DNA of 64,000 nucleotides from Ricordea florida (lineage: Eukaryota > Cnidaria > Anthozoa > Corallimorpharia > Ricordeidae): the NCBI GenBank assembly GCA_949710005.1, contig OX453283.1, forward strand, positions 20,532,504 to 20,596,503, read 5' to 3'. Below the pieces are notes generated by a model. That model was not told the DNA's origin, ran no database searches, and saw nothing but the letters and a program-made list of their open reading frames with translations. Position numbers and translations under genes: made by a program. Positions 51,226 to 62,500 of this stretch are shown piece by piece (position 1 is the first letter of the stretch; every line of letters starts with the position of its first letter).

Positions 51226-51370
51226 ATGTATATGTTGTAGTTCAATATTTTCCTTGGTTCAAATTTTTATTTTCCTTTGTTTTAACAAATTATTATACAT
51301 AACCATACCCAAAAACAAAGGAAAATAAAATTTGAACCAAGGAAAAAAAATTGAACTACAACATATACAT
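51226..51370. mobile_element. 145-bp palindromic MITE
   Basis: ATGTATATGTTGTAGTTCAA at the left and its complement TTGAACTACAACATATACAT at the right. The ~58-bp arms (CCTTGGTTCAAATTTTTATT and so on) pair almost fully around a ~27-bp loop. No coding content. Typical of a folded miniature inverted-repeat element. Confidence 0.85.
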
Positions 51371-52448
51371 CAATGAAATTTTATACCGATACAAAGTTAC
51401 AAACTTTTTTGGACAATTGCATGTAATCTAATTCATTGAGGGTCACATCCTAACTCACGAAACTATCCGAACGAAGGATAGGAAGTTACCTAGTCCAGCC
51501 ACTGAACTGTTTTTCTACGCCCTACGTTGCTAGGGGCTGAACCTGCCCGGTGCGAGAAGAGGGCGACCAAGGTCATCCCATATATTGGGCGAATAAGGAG
51601 ATGTCAGGGACCGAAATTATAAGTTTTACCAGGACAAGATATCATGGGAGTATACAAGGTGGTTGTTGTAAACGTATCCCTAATAATAGCATTATACATT
51701 TCATCTTTTCACTATTTGATAGCCCTAGCCAACTTCTCGAAGTACTTAAACTTGACAAAATCCGGAGAAAAGTTTAGATTTGTAACGTTTGTATTAATTT
51801 AAAATCCCTAAATCCTTAATTTCTCTGACAAAATCGCAAAAAGTTATTCAGTAGAATTTCATTATGACAAAAACGCTTTTTCAGAATTACTGTACATCCC
51901 AATGGAAAACCTTGGCTTAACTTTCTATTTAAAAACTATACTCAATGTTATGTGCATGAAATTATTTTTCAGATAAAAAATAGTGTTTACCGCCTCATTT
52001 CCGGTTTCGCACGATTTTATCTAGTGCGCGACTTTTACAAAGATAAAGTGTCAAAGTTGGCAGAAATGTTGTTTATTCTATAAAGTTCTAAAATTCTGGG
52101 TAAGACTGACATGTGTTTATGGTACATCCCGCACATCCTGCACATTGTTGAAATTTCCACATAATCCAGCATTTTTCTCAAAATCGTGCTTGAAATTTTT
52201 GGGTGCGCGTTATCTACGAGTGCGGCTTATACACGAGTTAAAAAGTAAAAATAAAGCAAATCTCTCACCCTTACCCTTGACCCTTTACCCTCGTTTTAGT
52301 AACGCCGGTTGTGGACTGGAACTTACAATATTCTTACTTCCTCTCGTTCTAAAAAAAAACCGTAATGCTTATTAATTAACTAAGAAAGGTTTACAAAAAT
52401 GAAAGAATGAAAATTCAATTCTAGTTACTAATTGAAATCTTTTTTCTT
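51371..52448. other. Gene-free stretch
   Basis: No coding frame, tandem array or inverted repeat is supported between the MITE and the minus-strand frame at 52,449. Confidence 0.4.
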
Positions 52449-52790
52449 TTATAGTCTTTGAAGAAATGTTCTCCGTTTTCCCCTGCTTCGAGTGTTTATC
52501 TTAACCTTAATGTCTTCCCAATCCACTGTGAAGGTTTCCGACTCGTGTTTTTGCTGCAGAACTGACAGGAGAAAAAGAAGTTTTAAGCCGTCCAGCTTTT
52601 TGTATCCGTTAGTCCCAGACGTGTTTCCGTTCACAGGCTCCTCTTCTGAAAAAAGCACTTGAACAGCAGCCATGGCAGAGGGAACCATCTGGGAACTCAT
52701 TAAGACGATGGCCTCGACCTTGTGCTTCTGGTTGTCAGTTGGCCCACGGTCAATGCTGTTGAATACAAGTTGCGCATTGGTGTCTATGCC
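52449..52790 (-). pseudogene. Exon of an unrecognised gene next to the HECT element
   Basis: The minus-strand frame extends upstream of the ATG at 52,700 to about 52,790 and reads RSPLSGIDTNAQLVFNSIDR, GPTDNQKHKVEAIVLMSSQM, EEEPVNGNTSGTNGYKKLDG and LKLLFLLSVLQQKHESETFT, ending in a basic NTRSRGKRRTFLQRL. Clearly proteinaceous, with a basic nuclear-type tail. It stops 480 bp left of the HECT element. Family not recognised. Confidence 0.4.
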
Positions 52791-52931
52791 GGATAATGGG
52801 GATCTCAGCTGAGAATGAGGGCTTGCTCATGACAAGGAAAAAAATCCACATGTTTTGTGAATAAATGTCTCCACTCTCGATCAATCAGATGAGTCCAATT
52901 CAGAAAACTATTCTCATCATTGCTGCTGTCA

Positions 52932-53164
52932 ATGGGGCGCCGTACTGGACATTATTATAAACATCAATAATACATGCTAAACTCAAACTTAACTTGGCAT
53001 TCTTTATATTCAACGTGGTCATTGTCACATAACCTTGCCAAAGTCCAAATAAATATGCTCTACTTTCTTTACCGTGTATATGGTCATCTCGATTTAACCA
53101 TGCTGAACTTAAACTCAAAAAAGCCTTCTAAACTTTTTTGCGTATGGTATGATGCACCGCGCGC
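52932..53164 (+). repeat. Left terminal inverted repeat of HECT element, 233 bp
   Basis: Begins ATGGGGCGCCGTACTGGACA and ends GATGCACCGCGCGC. Differs from the right copy at only a few bases (for example CAACGTGG versus CAACATGG). Confidence 0.95.
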
Positions 53165-54759
53165 TTTTGTATACTGATTTGATAACCAAGCCTCTCGCGG
53201 CCAATGGCGGAACCAAAATGGCGGCTCTTGGTGGTATTGCTGGATCGGAGAATCGACTTATATCGTTTTTTCAACGGACCAAAGCACTACTGGCGGAAGC
53301 GGAACAATGCATATATGTATTTTCATCTATTGAAGACATAGACAAAATAGAAATGTTACACGACAGGCTTTCAGAGGCTGGAGAAACTGTTTTTATTTTG
53401 AAAGAGAGAGCAGCTGAACTCATCAGTTCGGATCATGATTTAGAAATGGAACATTTTCATCGCGACATGGATGAGCTGTCCACACACTTGACAAGACTCC
53501 GAGTATATTTTGAGAACATTGCACATGATTTAAGTGAAAATACATTAAACGAGCCACCCTGTCAATGTGAGAGGAAGTACACTGGTATGAGAGGTCAACC
53601 AAAACTGGAGGTTTCAAAAAGGCAAATACAGTTTCTTCGAGAATTGCACTTTCCTTGGGCCAGAATAGCGGAACTTCTCGGAATTTCCACAAAAACCCTA
53701 ACTAGAAGGCGGCAAGAGTTTCAGATAAATGACGAAGAAGAGATGAACTGGTCTTGCATTGGATATGATGATCCAAGAGAAATCATGCAAGAAATAATGA
53801 CTGTTACCCCTGGAATTGGCCAAACCCGGATGCTAGGTGCATTGCATAGCAGGGGAATGAGGGTGCAGCGATGGAAAGTCAGAGAAATAATGCGCGAGCT
53901 AGATCCAGTTGGAACAGCACTTCGGTGGAGGGGAACCATTTGTAGACGGAAGTACAACGTGCGATGCCCAGATGCACTCTGGCACATTGATGGAAATCAT
54001 AAGATGATACGCTGGAGGTTCGTGGTACATACTGCTATTGATGGTTTTTCAAGGTTAATACCATATGTGTACTGTGCAAACAACAACAAATCAGATACAG
54101 TACTTGCACTGTTTCAGAATGCCTGCCAAACGTATGGAATACCTTCAAGAGTTAGAAGTGACCATGGTCTTGAAAACATGGGTGTGGCCCAAATGATGTT
54201 AGAATGCCGTGGAGTTAACAGAGGAAGCATGATAACTAGAAGTTCAGTGCACAATCAAAGAGTTGAACGGCTTCACAGGGATGTGACCAGTGGTGTTCTC
54301 AAAACTTATATAGACGAGTTCAGGATGATGGAAACTTCTGGCTTATTGGACCCTGTTAATGAAATGCATTTGTTTTCACTTCATCTTGTATATTTGCAGG
54401 AAATTAACAAATCTCTGGTAGAATTTTCGCGGCAATGGAATTACCATGGTCTTAGTACAGAAGGAGGTTCATCTCCTCTTCAGCTTTGGACTGAGGGCAT
54501 TCTAAGAACTGCAAATGACAGGAACTTACCATTGGATGTTATTTTAACTGAGGAAGAATTATTTTGGTATGGGGCAGATGAAGGTAACATTTCTGTTTCA
54601 GAAGAAGATCAAGAGGTGGTTGTTCCAGGCAGTAACATCCACCTCAACGAAAATCAACTAGATCACCTTCATTCCCTAGTATCCACAAACCTAAGGAGGG
54701 ATGAAAGAATCCCCAAATATGTTGAGGTCGTGGGAGCTATTCATGGAATGCTTTCATAA
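53149..54759 (+). CDS. Integrase-core (DDE) transposase
   Basis: 536 residues from MMHRALLYTD; the Met at residue 24 (MAALGGIAGSENRL) is the more likely start because it lies outside the terminal repeat. Residues 40-135 are helical with two Cys. A helix-turn-helix lies at 160-190 (LHFPWARIAELLGISTKTLT). The integrase core follows: Asp281 in LWHIDGNHKMI, Asp338 in VRSDHGLENMG and Glu373 in HNQRVERLHRDV (35 residues apart). A C-terminal part with WNYHGLSTEGGSSPLQLWTE completes it. All three catalytic acids are present and there are no stops. The family occurs in many animal genomes, sometimes as 'integrase core domain' genes. It presumably mobilises the element. Confidence 0.9.
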   Translation: MMHRALLYTDLITKPLAANGGTKMAALGGIAGSENRLISFFQRTKALLAEAEQCIYVFSSIEDIDKIEMLHDRLSEAGETVFILKERAAELISSDHDLEMEHFHRDMDELSTHLTRLRVYFENIAHDLSENTLNEPPCQCERKYTGMRGQPKLEVSKRQIQFLRELHFPWARIAELLGISTKTLTRRRQEFQINDEEEMNWSCIGYDDPREIMQEIMTVTPGIGQTRMLGALHSRGMRVQRWKVREIMRELDPVGTALRWRGTICRRKYNVRCPDALWHIDGNHKMIRWRFVVHTAIDGFSRLIPYVYCANNNKSDTVLALFQNACQTYGIPSRVRSDHGLENMGVAQMMLECRGVNRGSMITRSSVHNQRVERLHRDVTSGVLKTYIDEFRMMETSGLLDPVNEMHLFSLHLVYLQEINKSLVEFSRQWNYHGLSTEGGSSPLQLWTEGILRTANDRNLPLDVILTEEELFWYGADEGNISVSEEDQEVVVPGSNIHLNENQLDHLHSLVSTNLRRDERIPKYVEVVGAIHGMLS

Positions 54760-56505
54760 AGTAGAACATAATAACTGGGAAAAAGAGCAGGCCCTAGTAG
54801 AGGAGTGGGGCAAGTATTATTGGTGCCAAAAAGTGCTTATTCAGTACTTCTGGGTTTGCTGAGTTAATATTGATTGCACATATTTTGATGTATGAACACT
54901 GTATAAATGGCATCAGTATTTGAATAACGAACATCAATTATTATATATCCTAGGCCTCACATTCATATAAAAAAGTCCCTTGTCTTGAAACGTAAACATG
55001 AGGCTAGGGATGTACGAAGTATTGTTGTTTCTCAAATTCATGCCCATTTATGCAAAGTGTTTATGCAACCATTACATTACTGGGAACAACTGGTTCTGGG
55101 ACTTCTATTTATTTCTTCAAGGCTCTGAAGTTGTGATAGGCTTCTCTTTCATGGTGTCAGATGTAGCATGCGAGTTTAGTTTAAGAAACAGTTTGCATGT
55201 CTTTTTGACATGTTATGTTTTCTATATAGTTTTTAAATTACCAGAATTTCCATTGTGTTTGAGGTAACCACTTATTTTTTCTGCTACATTGTTGATATTG
55301 TACTGTCTGTTGAAGTTTATGATGTTTTTATTTTGGCATCAAGCAGGTAACTGAGTAATCATGAGAAAACTGAGATGATAAAGACAAACTGGTTTATAGT
55401 AAGAGTACAACGGTTATGTCAATGTGTTAAACTGTACAGAGGGAATGCAACAGTAAAAATGAAATCATGCCTTTACACATTATGTTTGTTCTTTCAAGTT
55501 GCAAAATTTGTAATGAGAATAGCTTGCTCAGGCAACTTCTTTTTATTTGGATGGGGGGGGGGGGGGTGGCTGGTGGATTCGTTATTCAACAAAGGTGGGA
55601 AAGGGATGGTGAAGTAAGAAAGAAAGTTCTTTGCCCTTTTCTCCCCCCTCACTCACTTGTTCACACTTGTTCCCCACTCCCTAACTGTTTTTCCACTTGC
55701 TTAAACACTCAATCTGACTGATGGAAATTGAACCCACCCTTCCATGAAAAAGTGAAAAATATACTTATCAAACTTACCCCAGCATACCAATGGTGCTGAA
55801 GAAATCATCCAAAGGATAAGTGTCCCTAAGCAGTCACTAACTCCCAAGAGAATACTTCCATTAACATCTTATAATGCATTTTCATGAGCATTTCTTATGT
55901 AGAGTGGTAAACAACTACTTTAGTTATTTGAGTGATGTGAATGGTGGTCGTTACACAGTCAAGAGACATATGGCAAATTAAACACAATGTTTATTATCAC
56001 TTTCTTATTTTTCTATTAAATTACTGTTAAGAGCCAATCAGAAATTTGGACAATGAGAAAATATGTTATGCAACACAACAGGTCAGGAAATTATATGAGA
56101 TTGAAGGTACATGTACTCCCATTTATAAACATGGACAGCTACAACACCGCTGTTTAATCAGATTTTGCTAACTGCTACCTCGTATTATCTTTAAAGACAA
56201 GGGCCATGGATTAACACAATGCTCTTACTTTGGTTCCCTGTACTTCACACATCAAGTTTAACCTTAAAAGACCAGGGTTAGAGAAATTTGAATCCATGGG
56301 TATAACAATAACAACAAATGCCAATAGCAGTATTCCCCTGATTGAATACCTCTATAAAAGTACATATAACAACAACAAAACCAAGGATTGGTGAGAAAAT
56401 ATTAATCCTTGAAATAGTAGGGAGGAATAGTACTCTTTCAAGCTAATTATTTTAAAAATGAATGAAGAAATCATTAGCTATTCTGAACTCTAACACATAT
56501 GGATA
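54760..56505. other. Non-coding centre of the HECT element
   Basis: No gene is supported. A G13 run lies at 55,553-55,566, which could be an assembly-sensitive site. The sequence separates the 3' ends of the two convergent genes. Confidence 0.5.
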
Positions 56506-56509
56506 TAAA

Positions 56510-59104
56510 TCACACACAGTTAAATGACTTCTTGGTTGTAGCAATCACTGCATTCAGTAATGAGTCAAAATTGTCCTCACTTTCAAAGTGACGTGGAAGA
56601 GTTAATGAAAACAAGCATGCTGATGCAAAAATGGAAGGAACATGATCAAATTTTACATTGATTTTACTTAGCCCATAAGGCATAGAAGTAGATCCAGTGA
56701 CAAAAAAATAAAAATTTTTCCAGTACTTGAATATCAGCTTTTTGTACAAACTGTGTAAGGTAGTTTGCTACAGTTGTGTCACCTTCGCTCATTTCAGCTG
56801 GAAACTGCAGTAAATCAACAATTTGAGTTGCACTCAACCTGTTCTCGCTGTTAGAGACAAAGAGCTTCTCAAACAAATCAGGGTACTCTGCCATTTTTGA
56901 GCCAAAGCCAAGTACATTTAATCCATCACGCAGTTGGTCTAACACAATCTTCGGTCGGCTTATCACATCATGGATTATAATCCCTTGAATAACCCTCATT
57001 TTGTTGCCATTCTAGAACAAAAAAATAACTTAATTAAGTCTTGGAGTATTACAGCATGGAGGTCAAAGTGTCACCACTTTTAATTAACTCACAGTCTTGT
57101 GAAGTGTAACATAATAAGAAGTTAACTGGAAGCTGTCCTTGGCTTCTGATTGGATAATGACTGTCTTTAATTATTATGCTTTAGACTTACAGTTAAAACT
57201 ACTGCCAGGCCACACTCAGTCAAGAAACTAGCACATTCTTCCTGGTCAAGTGTAGACACATCTACAGCCTCTGCAAGCTGTCAAAAGAAGCCATGGTCAA
57301 TATTTAAATATTTCTTTTAAGGCAATTTCCATTCCTTGGATACCCAGTACAACAATGCCAGTTTGCTGTAATACATGTATCTGAGAACATATTTCATTTT
57401 TTTAAGCAAGAGGATCAATCTTGGATAACTGTACAGAAAGTCATGAAAAGAGTTTTGCTTTTTTATTCAGCTTGACATTTTTTTTTACCCTTCTGCCAGG
57501 TCTAATAGTCTACTCTTACTCGGCTGGCCGACTTCCCTTTATTTTAGGCACCAGTGAAATATGAAGGGCAAAAACAAAAAATAAAGCTATTCACTACAAT
57601 AGTATGCAAATACCAAAAAATTATACTGCAATACCTTGTCAATAAAATTTTTCACGGGCTCAGAGCAATCGCCATAGTTCAGCATCACCATTGCTGCTTC
57701 AACATCACCTGTTGCAATGTAGCGATAGACTGATGGACTAAACACAGGAAAACCAGGACCTCCTAACAAAATGCTGTGCACTATGATTGTTCCAATGTAT
57801 TTCATCATACCAGAAGCTACAGTGTCAGCGTTATAAACAGGACTTTTGTAAATGGTGCCCTGAAAGAACATCTCACTTATAACTTGGAGAAGCTGGCTAA
57901 AAAAGTGCCTTGTTACTCCACCTGTGTCCACAGCTGGCTGTCCTGTGTAGAGGACTCTAAGGCGCTTTGTAGGATCGAAGCTGGGATCTTTATAGTAAGC
58001 CATTGCATCATTTAATATATCTTCTTCATCAATTTTGAGCTTTTCTTTCTGGGTACTCAAACCTTTCTGAAGCTGGTTTAACACTTCATCCAAAGACTCT
58101 GCTTTTTCAATAGCTGGGGGAAAAGCAGGCTCCAAAAGACTCAAATCCTCATCCTCATCATCATCAATCTCGCAAGGAAGATTTTGGGAGGAGAGGAAAA
58201 GAGCAGCTTGGCTGACACTCCTATGGCAGGAAAGGGCATTCTGCAGAATGCTGCTACTTTTTCCTGATTTATTGCACTGCTAGATGGGCCAGCAACTGAA
58301 AGGTATGAAGTATTTGAAATTCCACCAGATGGGTCATCATCAGCAACTTCTACTTGTTGAGGAAATGAACTTGAGCTTGGGTTTCCACTACTTGGATCTG
58401 GACTAAGGGGAGGACTTTCAGTGCCACTACAAATAGTAGCAGAGATATCACATTCTGGTAGAATGTATATGCTTCCTTGTCCAGCAAGGCCAAGAACGCG
58501 TGAAGCTGAGAAATGTACACCAGTGGCTAACTTCGGTGCAATTATTTGACCATAACAGGACTTCACAAATTCAAAGTCTGTTTCTGCAAGGGGAGGGAAC
58601 AACTCTCTGATTTGAGCTCTAAGATCTTCTTCCTGCAGGGACCTGTTCACTGGAAATGCATGAACAACAAATCCGTTATTTTCCAACCGGCATCGTGTCT
58701 GGTGTGTAGGCACTGACCTTGTGTCAGGAGAAGGAAGAAGAACGACATCTTTGTGCACTACATCTTTCTTTGCTTTTTTGGGGGGGAGGCTTCTTTCCTT
58801 TAACAGATTTGCTATTAGACGACCTGCTACCAAATGATCTTTTGCCAACAGTGGGAAATAAGTTCCTTAACTGAGCGCCCACCGTTGTGCTTTCCACGTT
58901 TCTGAAACTTGTGTTGTTTACAGTCTGACTCGATGATGGTGTTTGCGTGGACAGTACTCCAGCTCCCGAGTCACGAGGCCTTTGATTCAACATTCGTTGC
59001 TCAATAGGTTGCACATTACCGTCATTGAAATTCTGTAGTAAAAACCTTGCCTGACGAGCGATATTTGATAATGCTTCTCGAAAATCTTCGCTTCTTTCCT
59101 CCAT
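56510..59104 (-). pseudogene. HECT-domain E3 ubiquitin ligase gene of the transposon
   Basis: Minus strand, three exons: 59,104-57,635, 57,277-57,191 (87 nt, phase 0) and 57,011-56,510, with good GT-AG borders. The N-terminus is Ser-rich (MEERSEDFREALSNIARQAR). A middle module reads VPTHQTRCRLENNGFVVHAF. The HECT N-lobe has RLRVLYTGQPAVDTGGVTRH. The C-lobe has GSKMAEYPDLFEKLFVSNSE, FVTGSTSMPYG and SIFASACLFSLTLPRHFES, where the Cys is in the catalytic position. Three frame changes are seen: a C7 run at about 58,790, near 58,180, and an A/T-run at about 56,705. Two lie in homopolymers, so sequencing error is possible. HECT proteins transfer ubiquitin; here the substrate is unknown, possibly host factors restricting the element. 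Confidence 0.8.
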
Positions 59105-59187
59105 TGAAATCGCACACCGACAAGGGAATCCAAAATGGCGGGCTATCAGTGGCCGAAGAGAATCTGGTGACGAATTGACTGAAGGAG

Positions 59188-59420
59188 GCGCGCGGTGCAT
59201 CATACCATACGCAAAAAAGTTTAGAAGGCTTTTTTGAGTTTAAGTTCAGCATGGTTAAATCGAGATGACCATATACACGGTAAAGAAAGTAGAGCATATT
59301 TATTTGGACTTTGGCAAGGTTATGTGACAATGACCATGTTGAATATAAAGAATGCCAAGTTAAGTTTGAGTTTAGCATGTATTATTTATGTTTATAATAA
59401 TGTCCAGTACGGCGCCCCAT
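59188..59420 (-). repeat. Right terminal inverted repeat of HECT element, 233 bp
   Basis: Complement of 52,932-53,164. Open frames inside either copy are mirror images of one another and are not genes. Confidence 0.95.
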
Positions 59421-59529
59421 AAATATCTTGGACAGGGCTATTTTTGGACAATTTAGGCGTGTTGTAATGCGGAGTTTTATTTCTACGTGTAGATGTAGGT
59501 TTCCTTAAATGTTAAGTCAATCGACAACA

Positions 59530-62500
59530 ATGGAAAGTGATTTATCGAATTTGAACGAGTCCTTTGAAGACATCACTCTTGATGGTACGAAACTTTTAAA
59601 ATTTCTTTCGTCTTTTGTTATTGCTTCAACGGCATAGAAATGATTATTTCCTTTCAATTTATTTGTGTTTATAGACAATCGACCCTCCTGCTCAACACCA
59701 AGGAGATCTCTTTCTTTCAAACATGATTTAACTCCCACATCCAAAGCAAAAGGGCAACCTGCCCATAAAACTATCCGAATAGGTTAGTTTCATCCTGTTG
59801 ATCTTTATCATTATATTTTGTATAAATGCAGTTTGATTTTGGCTGCTTGCTAGTGGAACTGGTGTTGTTATTAAAGTCTTACTTAAGTATTTTGCTGTTT
59901 GTATCCTATTTAACTAGTGAAGCTTACAATAAAATATATTGGAAACCTGCACATGTGTAGTTTATTTATCTTCCCTGAAAACTTGAAAATGTATTTTATT
60001 AAAGGTCCCAGTGATCTTAAAAGTGAATTGCTACAATGTCTTGAGGAAGTCGATGGTGAGGTAGTGGAGCAGGAAGAGCTTCTGTATGTGCTGGGTGTAG
60101 GAAAGGAGCTAAAGAGTTTAGTATCTAGGCAGATAGCACAGTTATTCCCTACTAGTGTGAAAACTAGGATTCGGTGTGGGAGTGGAAGCCGGATGTATCC
60201 TCAAATAGTGAGCCTTGCATATTATAATTTTTTTATAAACTAATAATATAAATTATAATAAATTATTACATAATACATTTTACAGAGTGAGGTGAAGTGT
60301 GATTTTTACAGTCAATTGTTCAATTTACCAATGATATTACTTTTTCACTGACATTTTCACTGATATTTATTATTTATTATTTATGTCTGAAAAGCCCTCA
60401 CTGAGAGACTCAATAAAGTATTATTGTTATTATTGTTATTATTATATTATATTTATTATTATATTGTTATTATTTTATTTTTATTTTTACAGTCAATTGT
60501 TCAATTTACCAATGATATTACTTTTTCACTGACATTTTCACTGATATTTATTATTTATTATTTATGTCTGAAAAGCCCTCACTGAGACTCAATAAAGTAT
60601 TATTGTTATTATTGTTATTATTATATTTGCCTTTCCTCTGATTAGTAAGGCACAGCAGACTGTGTATGGTGTTTGAGTTCTGCTTGCAGGATGGGCTCTT
60701 TGATGTTATTACTTCACCCTGTAGCTGTTTATTATATTCAGGATACAGAGAATTCCTGGAAATGTTTTCATACCTACAAAGTCAGGTTTTCAGATCCATA
60801 GCCCGGGGGGTACTCAGGATTTCAAGTGACGGGAATGAAAGAAGGACTTTTTTGTGTTGAAAATTTCGATTCCAGGATTTTTTTGGGTAGTAAAAATTTG
60901 GAAATAAATTTTTTGGTGGTATGATTTAAGATATTTTTGGGTTTTCCTGACCTTGGTTGTGTAGTTCAGCGATTAAAGTACATTATCAAAGGAAGTGTTC
61001 TTGGGTGTCTCTAGTGTTGTTAGAATAACTACCAGATTCAATTTCTAATGTTTTAATGTTTAAAATTTTAAGGGTCAGAAATTTGGCTTGGGATTTTTTG
61101 GGGGTTAAGTTTTGGTCCAGGGATTTTTTTGGGTCATGTTGGAAGCCTTAGGGAATTTTTTGGGTCTTGAACTTTTGCTCCCACTCGATCATCTCCATCA
61201 CTTGAAATCCTGAGTACCCCCCTGGGATCCATAACTTATGGTTCTGCCGAAGAGCAATGGTTTGAAAAAGAATAGAAAAAAAGTTTAAAATTGAGGGTTC
61301 AAAAATGAACATTTTATGATAGATATTAGATGTTGTCACTGGAAAAGTTAACAATGTATATGTGAAAAGATCCTTAATAAAGACAGAACTGTATACTCTG
61401 GTTTGGCAATGAAGTCCAAGTTATCATTTGAAGACAAAGGTACATGTCGAATCAGTGAGATGAAGGACAGTATAAAAGAACTGGAAATGAGCATGAGTGA
61501 AATTTGGGGTGATATAGTTGAAGCAATTGAAATGCAGGTAACTATATATATCTTTTTAAACTTCAGGAATCAGGATGCGTTACATATTTTACCAGTGATA
61601 ATTATATGAGTATGCCTTGATTGGAGAAAACATGGACTCCAGGATCTGGGCAGCATGAGGGCAACTTGTTATGGCAAAGACTTCATTCCACCTTTTTAGA
61701 CATGCTTGACATACTGCGAAAATAAATCGAGACCGTTTGTAGTCTACTTCACTTCGAAATATGGCCAAGACTGGCTCCTGCCTTTTAGTACTGGCAGCTG
61801 AGCTGAGCAGCCTTAAGGCAGCCTTTGGAAGTTTCCTATGCTAAATCAGGACAGCCCAAAAATACATGATTACCTTTATTAATTAATACTTTAAGTAACT
61901 ATGTTCTTTTCCTTATACCTTTTAAGAATACAGCAGCTCACAACTCAATGATAGCAAGATATAGGACATTGTATGATGCCAGGGAAAATTATATTTCTGC
62001 ACTTATAAATGTATATGAAAAACACCTAGAGAAGCTACAAGGAAATCCTAGTGCTTTAACCCGTGAGCAGCAGAATAATCTTAAAGTTGAAATGGAACAT
62101 TTTAAATCTCTATGCAACTTGGGTTTTCGTACTGGTGGCTTACTGGATGGCAGTGAAGAAATCCCATCAACAATATTTAAAGACATGGTGCAGCAACTGG
62201 AAGAGAAGTGTCCCCTCATCAATGAAATTTTGGAAACCCTGCTATCCTTCTCTGAGAAAGATCGAAATAAAGCCAAAACCCACGCTATGAAAATGAAATG
62301 TGCCAGCCATGCACTTTCAGGTTTAGTAGCAATGGCAAACCAGAAGTTTCCAAATGATTTGCAGCTGTTCTTTGGGCTACTGTGCATGTCATATGGCAGT
62401 GGCAAGCAATTCATCAATATGCTTAGTAGCATTGGTTTGAGTTTACACTGGGATTCTTTGTAAGTATCTTTCAGTCAATGCTCTATTAAAGTGGGTGTGG

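Larger units (their letters stand above)
52932..59420. mobile_element. 6.5-kb TIR transposon: DDE integrase plus HECT ligase
   Basis: Inverted repeats of 233 bp (52,932-53,164 and 59,188-59,420), nearly identical, enclose two convergent genes. One is an integrase-core transposase on the plus strand (start just inside the left repeat). The other is a HECT-domain ubiquitin-ligase gene on the minus strand (start just inside the right repeat). The middle 1.7 kb is non-coding. Termini read ATGGGGCGCC...GGCGCCCCAT. A target duplication is not evident beyond AT. The transposase frame is intact while the HECT gene has three apparent frameshifts. The element class is uncertain; IS3EU- or Ginger-like DDE groups are the nearest concept. 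Confidence 0.85.

Noticed and set aside
52900-53177. Open frames in the left repeat of the HECT element
   Set aside because: The same peptides appear mirrored in the right repeat at 59,022-59,422; they come from the inverted repeat, not from genes.
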